Assembly (NCBI RefSeq): GCF_016820575.1
Contig: NZ_JAEMQH010000001.1
Coordinates: forward strand, 310,001 to 374,000
Length of the DNA: 64,000 nucleotides
Reading direction: 5' to 3'
From: Marinobacter sediminum
GTDB lineage: Bacteria; Pseudomonadota; Gammaproteobacteria; Pseudomonadales; Oleiphilaceae
In this document: positions 53,308 to 63,018 of the stretch, in pieces
Position numbering within the stretch: position 1 is the first letter of the stretch
How the letters are laid out: each line of letters opens with the position of its first letter
The notes under the pieces: generated by a model
Databases searched by the model: none
Told to the model about the DNA's origin: nothing
What the model saw: the letters and a program-made list of their open reading frames with translations, nothing else
Translations under genes and position numbers: made by a program

Positions 53308-54201
53308 AAAGACCCCCATCAACACCGGCGACAGGAACGACAGCAAAAAGCCGGAAGCAATAGCCACGGGCACGCACGCCAGGCCACCGCTGCTACGAAT
53401 GACCGGCAGCGTGAAATCCATGGCGGTAGCCCCGCCATACCCGATCGCCATCGCCGGCCGGGAACTAATCAGCAGGGGAATGATGGCCAGCGCGATGATC
53501 TCGCGGATAACATCGTTCAGGAAGGCCACGCCGCCCCAGGCCGGCCCCAAGGCGTCGCCAATAACAATCCCGGACAACGAGTACCAGCCAAACCCTGAGG
53601 CCAAGGCCAGCACATCGTGCCAGGGCAAAGCCAATACCGGGATCAGCAGCGCTCCGGCGATCAATGAGCTGACTGTTAGCGCCAGGGCAATGCCCAGCCC
53701 CTGTCGGTTCATCAGCAACTTGCGCAGGGACAGTCCGGCATTCCGTAACTGCAGGCCAATGAAAAACAGCAGTAGCATCAGTGCACCCGTGGCAACGGTT
53801 TCGGCCATGGGCAGGGGTGGCAGCAGGTAGTAACCCGCCAACAGGCCGGCCAGAACCGCCAGCATCGGTTTTAACCCCGCCAGGAACAGCCGCCGGTAGC
53901 TGGGGTTGCCACCGGCCTCGCCCTTAGCCGGCGCCATCGGCTGCCAGCGATGGAAAAGCCACAGCCCCGCCATGTTGGCCAAGAACAGGACAGCCACCAG
54001 CACCAGCACCTGCACGGCCATACCGCTGAGCTGGTCTGCCAGACCTTCCATCTGTCCCAGTCCCAGCCCCAGCAGCGCCAGAATGAAATACACCAGCGCT
54101 TCGACCGAGTAATGGATCACCGTCATCGCCTGGCGGTTCTTCAACGGCAGAGCAAAGCCTAAAAACAACGGAGCAAGAATCAACAACGCGCCGGTCAGCA
54201 T
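53293..54201 (-). CDS. lysO: Lysine exporter LysO family protein
   Basis: 302 residues, about eight to nine transmembrane helices. The C-terminal half carries the LysO pattern GFGWYSLSGIVIGDALGPAWG followed by FLNDVIREI. The family exports L-lysine (YbjE in Escherichia coli). The N-terminal domain has an extra hydrophobic stretch as in full-length members. It is on the leftward strand and converges on the Na/Pi gene. Relevance to the lysine-linked glutaryl-CoA genes 47 kb away is only thematic. Confidence 0.88.
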   Translation of the reverse strand: MLTGALLILAPLFLGFALPLKNRQAMTVIHYSVEALVYFILALLGLGLGQMEGLADQLSGMAVQVLVLVAVLFLANMAGLWLFHRWQPMAPAKGEAGGNPSYRRLFLAGLKPMLAVLAGLLAGYYLLPPLPMAETVATGALMLLLFFIGLQLRNAGLSLRKLLMNRQGLGIALALTVSSLIAGALLIPVLALPWHDVLALASGFGWYSLSGIVIGDALGPAWGGVAFLNDVIREIIALAIIPLLISSRPAMAIGYGGATAMDFTLPVIRSSGGLACVPVAIASGFLLSFLSPVLMGVFLSLG

Positions 54202-54235
54202 AAAATCCTCGGAAAGGCGTAAAGGGAGTGTGTTT

Positions 54236-54607
54236 CTAGACGAGAGGTTCGAACTGGTCAGGGTCCAGCAATTCGGTGCTGGCCCGACTGACCTGGTCAG
54301 GCTGAATGGTCCGCGACAGCCTCTGGGCGGTCACCGACCAGACCACGTAATCGGAGGGGCGGGCTTCATAGCCATTGCCCATCAGGGCGCCGGCCGTTCG
54401 ACGCAGTGCCGACTCGGCTTGCGCCAGAGTTTTCCAGGGCCCTTGGCACTGTTGGCGTTCCGGCCGTCCCTGGTCAGGCCCGGCCAGCACCACCAGGCCC
54501 CAGGCCTGTTCGGCCAGGGGTTTGATAAACAACTCCAGGCGCTGCTGCTGACGCATCATCACCAGCACCCGGATGGGCTCACGGCCATGGAAGTAATGCA
54601 GTTTCAC
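54236..54607 (-). CDS. Small protein of unknown function
   Basis: 123 residues, soluble, no signal peptide or recognised domain. The start is GTG with a weak GGAT-type site. It has a short N-terminal strand-rich part (LHYFHGREPIRVLVMM) and a helical middle (AQAESALRRTAGALMG). It lies 15 bp after the DUF2288 gene, so cotranscription is likely, and 34 bp before the lysO start. No function can be proposed. Confidence 0.55.
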   Translation of the reverse strand: MKLHYFHGREPIRVLVMMRQQQRLELFIKPLAEQAWGLVVLAGPDQGRPERQQCQGPWKTLAQAESALRRTAGALMGNGYEARPSDYVVWSVTAQRLSRTIQPDQVSRASTELLDPDQFEPLV

Positions 54608-54622
54608 AGCAAATCCGCGGCG

Positions 54623-54943
54623 TCAGTGCAGGGCATGATCGGATCGATCCTGCACCAGCACCCAGGGCGCGATCACCACGGCCCAGAGTTCGATGTTGTT
54701 GTCGTACCAGGACTGGGCCAGGGCCGGTGGAACGTAACCCACCTTGCTATCTGCCATCCACTGCTCGAACCGGGTCTTGTTATCGGCGGTTAGCTCCGTT
54801 GCAACGTCCAGCAGATCAAGCTCCGGAGCAACCCGGACCACCTGGCCACGGGCAAAGTAGGTTTGCAGGTCGTGCCAGTGAATGCGGGAAGTTTCCAGAT
54901 TCAGTTTTGCCTTCAGTTCATCTCTGGAAGATTCTGACGTCAT
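54623..54943 (-). CDS. DUF2288 family protein
   Basis: 106 residues from the ATG with a GAGG site; the upstream in-frame ATG at 55009 is less likely. The domain fills the chain: KAKLNLETSRIHWHDLQTYFARG, VVRVAPELDLLDVA and NIELWAVVIAPWVLVQD match DUF2288, a small family of proteobacterial proteins with unknown function. It forms a two-gene unit with the small unknown gene downstream. Confidence 0.85.
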   Translation of the reverse strand: MTSESSRDELKAKLNLETSRIHWHDLQTYFARGQVVRVAPELDLLDVATELTADNKTRFEQWMADSKVGYVPPALAQSWYDNNIELWAVVIAPWVLVQDRSDHALH

Positions 54944-55031
54944 GTTCGGAGCCTCAAGATTGCCATCTGGATCAATCGTACAGGTTACCCGAATGGACAG
55001 CCGGGACACCAGAGCAGGCCGGATCAGAACC

Positions 55032-55445
55032 TTATGCTGAACGCTGTTCCGGTTTCAGATTGCTCCAGATGTCTCGAATCTTGTCCGACAGTGCCATCGG
55101 ATCAAACGGTTTGGGAATCACCGCAACGGCACCCTGGGACAGATAGCCATTGACCTCTTCCGGCTGCACCTTCGCGGTCATAAAGATGGCTGGCGTGTCG
55201 ACAAAAGCGGGACGCTCACGGATGGCTTTCAGGGTGGTCGGCCCATCCATGCCCGGCATCATCACATCCAGCACGATCAATTGAGGTTTGAACTCGGCCA
55301 GGGTTTCCAGCGCCTTCTGGCCAGAAGCACAGGTAGTCAGAGTGAAACCACCCACCGCTTCCAACGCAAGCTCTGCTACTGCACGAATATCTTCCTCATC
55401 TTCCACCAGCATGATGCGCTCAAGCGTGGTTTCCGTCTCCGTCAT
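55032..55445 (-). CDS. Single-domain response regulator
   Basis: 137 residues, a stand-alone REC domain. Acidic pocket EDEED (15-19), phospho-acceptor Asp60 in IVLDVMMPGMDG, Thr in FMTAK and Lys in IPKPFDP are all present. The start was placed at the ATG preceded by GAGGATGATGGGA; earlier ATGs are possible. The gene overlaps the 3' end of the REC-HDOD gene by 26 bp in another frame, so translation is coupled. It could receive phosphate from the kinases encoded at 58-63 kb and shuttle it to the Hpt protein. Confidence 0.9.
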   Translation of the reverse strand: MTETETTLERIMLVEDEEDIRAVAELALEAVGGFTLTTCASGQKALETLAEFKPQLIVLDVMMPGMDGPTTLKAIRERPAFVDTPAIFMTAKVQPEEVNGYLSQGAVAVIPKPFDPMALSDKIRDIWSNLKPEQRSA

Positions 55446-56616
55446 TCCCATCATCCTCATCCTTCTGCTCGTGTTCACTGGATTGCTGGTGCCAATTTTC
55501 CAATCCTAACTGACGTAAGATCTTGCCCAGCTCGGACTCCGGCGCAGCGTCTTCGGCAATCAGCGCGCCAGCTCTCATTATCAGCCGTTCCTGGGTGACA
55601 TTTTCCCGCGGGAGGTAATGCACTGCACCAATGAGGTTTCTCAGTTCAACAGGGATAAACCACTGTATTTTTAACTTATTGCCATAAGGCTGGGCCCAGT
55701 CCCTAAGCGCCTGCGACACCTGCTCATCACTCAACTCGCCGCCCTGCCGCTGGAACTGGTCCATGACTTTGAGTACCGCAAGCTCGCCAATGCGGCTCAA
55801 CAGCCCGGCCGTGAAAAACTGGGACGACCGTTTACCCAGTGATAGCGCCACACGCTGGGCCTCGAGGGCCACGGCCTCCGCCTGCTTCTGGGCTTCTGAG
55901 GCGCAGGAAACCAGCGGCTCAGAGGACAAAGCAGCGCTGACATCCAGAACCAGCGCGAGCCCCTGGTTCAGAGCCATGGGCACGCCAATGGAGGCTATCG
56001 CGTCCCGCACGGTGACCACCGGCTGTCCAGTACGCCGGTATGATGAGCGGTTAGCAACGTCCAGAAGCCGCGAGCATAAGGCGGGATCGCTCTGCCAGCG
56101 TTCGGAGAGCTGGGCCGCCGATATATCGTCGATGCGCCCCATCAACTCCAGCATGCTGGCGACGTTGGCGTTTACAGGCAGCTGGATGACTGTCTTCACA
56201 CCTTCTGACAGAAGGACCTCCAGCGAAGCAGCCGGGGCCGACTCCTCGGGAAGTTCCTTGCCAATCATTTGTAACAACCGTTGATGCAATACGTCTACCT
56301 GAAACGGTTTACTGATGTAGCCGTTAATACGGTAATGCGCAGCTTTGAGAATGGATTCCCGGTCGGCACGACCGGTTATCATAACGATGGCCACATCCTT
56401 GTCGCTGGCACGAACCTGGCGCAAGAGGTCCAGCCCGGAACCGTCCGGAAGATTCCAATCGACAATCAGCAGATCTGGCTTCCGTTTTTGCCACAGGGTT
56501 AGGGCCTCATGAAAGCCTGCCGCCTTAAACACCTTGACGGCGGGATGAAGGCCTGCGACTACCGTTTCCAGCAGGCCCGCCATTATATCGTCATCGTCTA
56601 CAATCAATGCATCCAT
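55420..56616 (-). CDS. Response regulator with HDOD output domain
   Basis: 398 residues. REC domain 1-120 (DDDD at 7-10, Asp53 in IVDWNLPDGSG, Thr in MITGRAD, Lys in YISKPF). A linker leads to an HDOD domain (about 140-340), a helical domain related to HD but without its metal site (VRDAIASIGVPMALNQGLAL). The C-terminal tail is acidic and hydrophilic (EHEQKDEDDGNDGDG). HDOD regulators bind partner proteins and often act in signalling networks. It lies 3 bp after the Hpt-GGDEF gene, so the two are one operon. Confidence 0.9.
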   Translation of the reverse strand: MDALIVDDDDIMAGLLETVVAGLHPAVKVFKAAGFHEALTLWQKRKPDLLIVDWNLPDGSGLDLLRQVRASDKDVAIVMITGRADRESILKAAHYRINGYISKPFQVDVLHQRLLQMIGKELPEESAPAASLEVLLSEGVKTVIQLPVNANVASMLELMGRIDDISAAQLSERWQSDPALCSRLLDVANRSSYRRTGQPVVTVRDAIASIGVPMALNQGLALVLDVSAALSSEPLVSCASEAQKQAEAVALEAQRVALSLGKRSSQFFTAGLLSRIGELAVLKVMDQFQRQGGELSDEQVSQALRDWAQPYGNKLKIQWFIPVELRNLIGAVHYLPRENVTQERLIMRAGALIAEDAAPESELGKILRQLGLENWHQQSSEHEQKDEDDGNDGDGNHA

Positions 56617-56619
56617 GCG

Positions 56620-58293
56620 TTAGCCAAGCGTCCTCACCGGTACTGATTTGTCTCCACCCACCCAAACACCGTTACGGCCTGTCTGCTTCTGCCGATAGAG
56701 CGCCTGATCGGCAGCATCGATGGCATCGTCGCTGGTGAGGAAGTCCTGTAGCGGCACAATGCCAACGCTCAACGTGACCGTGAACTCCTGACCGTCGCTT
56801 TGAAATTCTATTCCGGCCATGTTTTTGCATACCGACTGCATAATCCTGCGGGCATTCTCCAGTGAACAATCCGGGAGCGCGACCACAAATTCTTCACCGC
56901 CATAGCGACCGATCACATCCGATTTGCGCAGCTGGTGTCGCAACAGGTTGGCCAGTCCCTTGATCACCAGATCGCCGGTTCGATGACCAAAGCGATCGTT
57001 CACCTGCTTGAAATGATCCAGGTCCAGCATAGCAACTACGGCCTGTTCACCCCGGCGCTGGCAGCGGGTATGTTCGATCTGGATTTCAGATTTGGCCAAT
57101 GAATGCTTGAGCAGACCAGTCAGACTGTCGCGAGACGCCAGCTTGTCCAACTGCCGGGCCCGGTAACAGCGCACGGTGACAGCCCGCAACAGGAAGTCAT
57201 CAGAGACCGGTTTGGTGAGAAAGTCGTCGCCGCCCTTCGCCATGGCATCGACCTGGAACTCCCGATCGTCTTCAGAAGATAGGTAAATAATCGGCAATCC
57301 CAGCCAGCCGGGTTCAAAACGCAGCATCTGAGCGAGATTGGGGCCACGGTACTTGCCCATCTGCACATCCATCAGAACGATGTCTGGTCGAAATTCGGAG
57401 AGCGCACTCAGGATCTCGGCGGGATCATTCACGCGCCACACTTCTAGTCCGCCCTCTTCCAGCACCAGACCGTAGTGCTCCAGCAGCTCCGGGTCGTCAT
57501 CCACAATCATGACTCGACCTGAACCGCTCTCTTCACGCTCCGTAATCAGCCGCTCCATGTAGTCGGCAAGCGCCGGAATATCGACGGGTTCACCCAGGAA
57601 ACCATCCACCCCACACTCGGCCAGAGCGTAGCGCTCATCGAACGAATCGCCGGCGCCGAGGCTAATAACCGGTGGCGTGTCGGAAGCAGTCTCCAGTTGC
57701 CAACCATCACGGAGAATCTGCGTATCTTCTACGATCAGGGCGGCAACCTCTGACAAGCCGTAATCTATGGCTTGCTGGAGGGTTGGCAGAGCAAGCGGGA
57801 CAAAACCATGCAGCTCGAGGCCGTGAACCAGCTCCTGGGCTCTGTTCGGGTCCGAATGTACGATCAGGACACAGGATTCTGTTGCCATCTCCCCACTGAC
57901 CGGCACAGATGCAGCAGCGGCTATGTGGCCGACGGCCTGATCCAGCGACAAGAAATCAACCAGACGCGTCACTCGCCAAACGAACGCCTCATCAACGACA
58001 TTTTGAACTTGCTCCGGTGCAACCTCGTCACTGACTTCCGCCAACGGCTTCAGCATTATCTCAAGTGCACGGGCTTCCTCACCCAGGGCCGAATAGCCAA
58101 ACGTACCCGCCGACCCAGCCAGCCGGTGCAGAGAATGGTAGGCAGCAGCGACATCATTGGGTCCAAAACGCCCGACCCGGAACTGATCAGTCGTCTGTTG
58201 CAACAGCCCGATATCCTTTGTCGCTTTTTCCTTGAAACGCAGCTTGAGAAGTTCCAGCTTCCGTGCTACTTCAGAGGTATTCTCTTCAGACAT
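56620..58293 (-). CDS. Hpt-REC-REC-GGDEF response regulator, diguanylate cyclase
   Basis: 557 residues. Hpt domain 1-130 with the phosphotransfer His56 in HRLAGSAGTFG. A first REC-like domain (140-255) is degenerate: its acidic pocket reads HSDP and the acceptor region VEDTQI. The second REC (260-380) has DDDP and Asp in LMDVQMG. The GGDEF domain (about 385-545) has the active site RYGGEEFVVAL and the upstream I-site RKSD. Combining Hpt with a cyclase suggests the protein both receives and passes phosphate while making c-di-GMP. It leads the leftward REC operon and is divergent from the kinase genes. Confidence 0.9.
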   Translation of the reverse strand: MSEENTSEVARKLELLKLRFKEKATKDIGLLQQTTDQFRVGRFGPNDVAAAYHSLHRLAGSAGTFGYSALGEEARALEIMLKPLAEVSDEVAPEQVQNVVDEAFVWRVTRLVDFLSLDQAVGHIAAAASVPVSGEMATESCVLIVHSDPNRAQELVHGLELHGFVPLALPTLQQAIDYGLSEVAALIVEDTQILRDGWQLETASDTPPVISLGAGDSFDERYALAECGVDGFLGEPVDIPALADYMERLITEREESGSGRVMIVDDDPELLEHYGLVLEEGGLEVWRVNDPAEILSALSEFRPDIVLMDVQMGKYRGPNLAQMLRFEPGWLGLPIIYLSSEDDREFQVDAMAKGGDDFLTKPVSDDFLLRAVTVRCYRARQLDKLASRDSLTGLLKHSLAKSEIQIEHTRCQRRGEQAVVAMLDLDHFKQVNDRFGHRTGDLVIKGLANLLRHQLRKSDVIGRYGGEEFVVALPDCSLENARRIMQSVCKNMAGIEFQSDGQEFTVTLSVGIVPLQDFLTSDDAIDAADQALYRQKQTGRNGVWVGGDKSVPVRTLG

Positions 58294-58388
58294 GGCTCTT
58301 CAATGTAATCTACTCCATCAATTATTCATGACAGACTACTACAGACATCAAAGCAACATTTACCCCAAAGTGCCACAAGGAATTTGAT

Positions 58389-60164
58389 GTGCCGTCACTT
58401 TCACTCGGATCACGGCTCGCCCTGATCATCTTGCTGGGAACCATCGCGACTGTTAGCTCGGTGCTGTTTGTAGCCTATGGCGCTCTGGTCGAAGATTTTG
58501 AAGATATTCTGACCGAGCAACAGCTTTACGAGACCCGGCGCATAGCTTCCGAAGTGAATCAACGATTGCAGCTGAAGCTCGACATGCTGTCAGAATCTGC
58601 CAGCCTGCTCAGCGACGGCAAAAAACTGGTGAGCCGTGAAGAAATCGCCACTCAATTGGAACGACAAAAATTACTCAAGTCGCTGTTTCCAGACGGAATA
58701 CTGGTTTTTGATGACAATGCGACCGCCATCTTCGAGAATTCTTATACGCCAGGACGGATAGGAACCAACTACGCTGATCGAAAGCATTTCCAACAGGTAA
58801 TGGAAACCCGCAAACCGGTCATCAGTCGGCCCGTCATAGGTCGCACGACCGGTGTGCCACTGCTCTCACTTCTAGCACCGATAGAGTCCGACGAAGGGGA
58901 TTTATTAGGCTTACTAGGCGGCACGATTAATCTGGGTAAAACCAGCATTGTCCCGGTCGCAATGCTGGAGGAAATCGCCAATGACGAAGCGACCTTCACG
59001 ATCATCGACAGTGAAAACTTTCTGTTCATTGAAGGCGGCGTTATCGCCCAAAACGGCATTACCCCCTTACCCTCACCTGGCGAAAACAAACTGATCGATG
59101 CTGCGCTCTCGGGTATCACATCGGGTCATGCTGTTGGCCCCGACGGACGGGAGCTCATATACGCCACCAGCCACCTGAAACGCTTAGGCTGGCAATTCGT
59201 TCGGGCGGTACCTTATGAGTGGGCAACCGCGCCGGCCAAGGAGTCATTTAGCCATTTCGTCTGGATCAGTCTCGGCATCGCACTGGTGATTGCCCTCGTC
59301 AGTTATTTCCTGACTCGTTCTGTTCTCAACCCTCTGGACCGAATGACCCGAAAAATCAACAAAATGGTCCGAGCGCCGTCCAAGGCAGATCGACTGGACC
59401 CGGACGGGGCCAGTGAGGTTCGCAACCTGGCCATCGCCTTTAATCATCTGATGGACGAGAGAGACACTATCAGCGCCATGAAGGATCAATTTGTCTCTAA
59501 CGTCAGTCATGAGCTGCGCACGCCACTGACCTCTATCAATGGCGCGCTTCGTCTGATTGACTCGGGCGCCACCGGTAATCTGCCCGCGCGAGCCCAGGCC
59601 ATGAACAGTCTTGCCTTGCGCAATGGCCTTCGGTTGCAACTTTTGATCTCAGACCTTCTGGACTTCGGCAAACTGTCTGCGGGACAGATGTCGGTCACAT
59701 TGGCGCCGGAGTCCTTGCTACCGATTCTCGAATCAACGGTTTTTGACAATCAAACCATGGCCGATGAGTACAACGTTGTCCTGAGCGCACACTGCAACCC
59801 CCGGCAAAAAGTGATCACCGATCCACATCGATTACGGCAAATACTCGACAATTTCGTCAGTAATGCTATTAAATTCTCACCGGCAAATGGAAAAGTCAGG
59901 GTTTTCGTCGAGACAGGAACCGCAGGCTCCACACGAATTGTCGTTCAAGACCATGGTGACGGTGTACCAGAATCCTTTGTCGAGCGCCTGTTTGATCGGT
60001 TTTCCCAAGCGGATACAGGAAATACAAAGACAACCGCCGGAACCGGGCTCGGACTGGCCATTTGCCGGGAGCTCGCCGCCCTCATGAATGGTCACCTGGG
60101 CTACTACTATGATCAGGGTGCTCATTTCTGGATTGAGTTACCCACTGTCGGAAACGAGGCCTGA
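58389..60164 (+). CDS. Sensor histidine kinase with dCACHE-type sensor and HAMP
   Basis: 591 residues. The start is GTG after AAGGA; the overlapping ATG is in another frame. An N-terminal membrane helix (about 8-30) is followed by a periplasmic sensor (35-285) of the dCACHE kind (DRKHFQQVMETRKPVISRPVIG), a second helix (about 293-313), HAMP (315-365), HisKA with the phospho-acceptor His374 in SHELRTPLTS and a HATPase domain (DNFVSNAIKFSP, GDGVPESF, GTGLGLAICRE). It has no receiver domain. It is seven bp upstream of the next kinase gene, so both are in one operon. Confidence 0.92.
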   Translation: MPSLSLGSRLALIILLGTIATVSSVLFVAYGALVEDFEDILTEQQLYETRRIASEVNQRLQLKLDMLSESASLLSDGKKLVSREEIATQLERQKLLKSLFPDGILVFDDNATAIFENSYTPGRIGTNYADRKHFQQVMETRKPVISRPVIGRTTGVPLLSLLAPIESDEGDLLGLLGGTINLGKTSIVPVAMLEEIANDEATFTIIDSENFLFIEGGVIAQNGITPLPSPGENKLIDAALSGITSGHAVGPDGRELIYATSHLKRLGWQFVRAVPYEWATAPAKESFSHFVWISLGIALVIALVSYFLTRSVLNPLDRMTRKINKMVRAPSKADRLDPDGASEVRNLAIAFNHLMDERDTISAMKDQFVSNVSHELRTPLTSINGALRLIDSGATGNLPARAQAMNSLALRNGLRLQLLISDLLDFGKLSAGQMSVTLAPESLLPILESTVFDNQTMADEYNVVLSAHCNPRQKVITDPHRLRQILDNFVSNAIKFSPANGKVRVFVETGTAGSTRIVVQDHGDGVPESFVERLFDRFSQADTGNTKTTAGTGLGLAICRELAALMNGHLGYYYDQGAHFWIELPTVGNEA

Positions 60165-60171
60165 GTCGACC

Positions 60172-63018
60172 ATGAAAGCACCGGAAATGCCGTCGAATGA
60201 ACTGGCGCGCCAGTTTGCCCTCGACCAGTCGGGATTGCTGGATTCAGGTCCGGAGGAACGCTTCGATCGCTTTACCCGCATGGCCTGCAAGATGTTCGAT
60301 GTGCCCATTGCCCTGGTCAGCCTGATCGACCGGAACCGGCAGTGGTTCAAGTCTTGCCAGGGGCTGGCCGCTCCAGAAACCCCTCGGGATATTTCCTTTT
60401 GTGGTCACGCCATTCTTCATTCCGACCTGTTCATCATCGAAGATACCCTTCAAGACGACCGTTTCAGCGATAACCCGCTGGTAAAGGACGCCCCCTCTAT
60501 CCGCTTCTACGCCGGCGCGCCCCTGCACAACAGCGAGGGATACCGACTTGGAACCATGTGCCTGATTGATCGGAAACCGCGCCGGTTCGACGGCGAAGAT
60601 CAGGCCTTGCTAAGAGAGTTGGCGGACTGCATCGAGCGTGAAATCAACATTCAGGCCGCCTCGGAATTCTATACCGACCTCAAGCGAAGCGAGCGTCGTG
60701 CCCGTGCAGTCATCGACGGCACCAAGGTTGGCACCTGGGAATGGAACGTCCAAACCGGGGAAACGGTCTTTAACAAACGATGGGCAGAGATCTGCGGTTA
60801 TCGCCTGGAGGAACTGGAACCGGTCAGCATCCAGACCTGGCAGAATCTGGCGCACCCGGAAGATCTGGCAGAATCAGAGCGCTTGCTCACTGCCCTGTTT
60901 GACGGGGCAATAGATGAATACGACCACCGGTGCCGCATGCGCCACAAAGACGGCCATTGGGTATGGGTGCACGACCGGGGCCAGGTCTTCGAATGGACCT
61001 CCGACGGCCAACCGCTGCGCATGTACGGAACCCATGCCGATATCACCGCGGAAATGGCGAACCTTGAAAAGATGCAGCAGCAGAACACGGCCCTGAGCAT
61101 CCTGAACGACCTCGCCCTGGACCCCGAAACCGACGATGACATCCGTATCCGCAAGGCGCTCAAACTAGGCGCAGATTACCTGAACCTGCCCCTGGCCATA
61201 GTCAGCGAAATCACCGGCAGCGTGTACACCATTCGATGGTTCGATGCGCCAGAGGATTCCGGTCTAAGCACGGGGCAAAGCTTTTCCCTGCGCGACACTT
61301 ACTGCTCCATCACCGTTGATTGCGAAGAGAGCCTGTCTATTGAGCACATGGCCCGGTCCCCCTACCGAAGTCATCGCTGCTACGACCAGTTTGGTCTGGA
61401 AAGTTACGTCGCCGCCCCCATCTATTTACAGAACAAACTGTTTGGCACCCTGAATTTCTCGTCCCCCACCCCACGTTTTCAGGGCTTTTCCGAAACCGAG
61501 GTTACCTTCGTGACCTTGCTGGCCCGCTGGATTGCCGGCGTGATCGAGCGCCGGATGAGCGTGCAGATGCTGACCAAACTGGTCAAACAGACTCCCGGCA
61601 TGCTGTATCAGTACCGACTCTGGCCGGACGGCTCGTCCGCCATCCCATTTGCCAGCCCCGGTATCCAAGACATCTTCGGTGTCTCCAGTGAAGACGTGGC
61701 CGAGGACGCCACCCCCTGCTTCGGCCAGATCCACCCCGACGATTTTCAATCCGTCAGGGAGAGCATCGCCAACTCGGGCCGCAACCTGGAAGTTTGGCAG
61801 CAGCAATATCGAGTGAGAAGTGAAGGCGATTGGCGCTGGATAGAAGGCCGGGCAACGCCGGAGCTTCTCGCCGACAAGAGCATCATGTGGCACGGATACA
61901 TCACCGATATCGATGACAAGAAGAAAATCCAGCTCGCCCTGCAGGAAAGCGAGGACCAACTGCGCCGCCTGTTCGAGTTGTCGCCCATCGGTATCGCCCT
62001 GAACGACTACCACTCCAACGCGTTCCTCGACGTCAACCAGGCCTTGCTCACGCCCACCGGTTACAAACGGGAAGACCTGATGGCGCTCAACCTCAGTGAT
62101 TTAGTCGCAGGTGATGTCGACATTGTCCGTGACCGTGTCATGACAGAACTGGAAAACACCGGGCGTTTCGGCCCGCTCGAACAGGAGATTGTTCGCCGCG
62201 ATGGCTCGGTGTATCCGGCGGTTATTCAAGGCATGCGCATCACCAACGCTTCTGGCCGGGCCCTGGTCTGGTCGCTGATTGAGGATATCTCCGAGCGCAA
62301 GAAGGTCGAACGGATGAAGAACGAGTTCATTTCCACCGTCAGCCATGAACTGCGCACGCCGCTGACCTCCATTGCCGGGTCCCTCGGGCTGGTGGCCGGA
62401 GGCGCACTGGGCCAACTACCGGAAAAAGCTGAGCGCATGGTTTCCATTGCTGCCCGCAACAGTGACCAGCTGAAGCGTCTGATCGACGATCTACTCGACA
62501 TGGAAAAACTGATTTCCGGGCGGATGTCGATCAGGATGCAACCCGAGGCCGTCAGCCCTGTGATACAGGACTGCATTGATCGCTTACGCACCTACGCGGT
62601 GGACCGGGGCGTATCCATCCGGTTCAGGGATCATCATCCACATCAGCGCATCCTGGTTGACCGCAACCGCCTCGATCAGGCCTTGGCTAATCTGTTGTCC
62701 AATGCCATCAAATTCTCGCCCGAACACTCCGAGGTGGTGGTTGAGACTCTTTTCGATGGTCACAATTTCCGCATTCAGGTTTCAGATAATGGTCCAGGCA
62801 TTCCAGCAAGTTTCCGATCTCGAATCTTCCAGAAGTTCGCTCAGGCCGACAGCTCCGATACCCGGGGCCGTGGCGGCACGGGCCTGGGCCTGGCCATCAC
62901 CCGAGAGATCATGACCCAGATGGGCGGTTCAGTCGGCTTCGAATCCATTGAGGGTGACGGTGCCACCTTCTGGCTGCAAACCGCCTCCAGTGAGCCTCTG
63001 GCGGACACCACTGCATGA
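60172..63018 (+). CDS. Cytosolic multi-sensor histidine kinase (GAF-PAS-GAF-PAS-PAS-HisKA-HATPase)
   Basis: 948 residues from the ATG just after the previous stop; a longer frame would overlap that kinase gene. No membrane helices are seen. Domains in order: GAF (about 15-165), PAS (185-300), GAF (310-465), PAS (470-585), PAS (590-715), HisKA with His725 in SHELRTPLTSIAG, and HATPase (NLLSNAIKFSP, DNGPGIP, GTGLGLAITREI). The kinase phosphorylates a partner REC or Hpt protein, possibly those encoded divergently. Its signals are intracellular and unknown. It overlaps the next gene by 4 bp. Confidence 0.9.
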   Translation: MKAPEMPSNELARQFALDQSGLLDSGPEERFDRFTRMACKMFDVPIALVSLIDRNRQWFKSCQGLAAPETPRDISFCGHAILHSDLFIIEDTLQDDRFSDNPLVKDAPSIRFYAGAPLHNSEGYRLGTMCLIDRKPRRFDGEDQALLRELADCIEREINIQAASEFYTDLKRSERRARAVIDGTKVGTWEWNVQTGETVFNKRWAEICGYRLEELEPVSIQTWQNLAHPEDLAESERLLTALFDGAIDEYDHRCRMRHKDGHWVWVHDRGQVFEWTSDGQPLRMYGTHADITAEMANLEKMQQQNTALSILNDLALDPETDDDIRIRKALKLGADYLNLPLAIVSEITGSVYTIRWFDAPEDSGLSTGQSFSLRDTYCSITVDCEESLSIEHMARSPYRSHRCYDQFGLESYVAAPIYLQNKLFGTLNFSSPTPRFQGFSETEVTFVTLLARWIAGVIERRMSVQMLTKLVKQTPGMLYQYRLWPDGSSAIPFASPGIQDIFGVSSEDVAEDATPCFGQIHPDDFQSVRESIANSGRNLEVWQQQYRVRSEGDWRWIEGRATPELLADKSIMWHGYITDIDDKKKIQLALQESEDQLRRLFELSPIGIALNDYHSNAFLDVNQALLTPTGYKREDLMALNLSDLVAGDVDIVRDRVMTELENTGRFGPLEQEIVRRDGSVYPAVIQGMRITNASGRALVWSLIEDISERKKVERMKNEFISTVSHELRTPLTSIAGSLGLVAGGALGQLPEKAERMVSIAARNSDQLKRLIDDLLDMEKLISGRMSIRMQPEAVSPVIQDCIDRLRTYAVDRGVSIRFRDHHPHQRILVDRNRLDQALANLLSNAIKFSPEHSEVVVETLFDGHNFRIQVSDNGPGIPASFRSRIFQKFAQADSSDTRGRGGTGLGLAITREIMTQMGGSVGFESIEGDGATFWLQTASSEPLADTTA

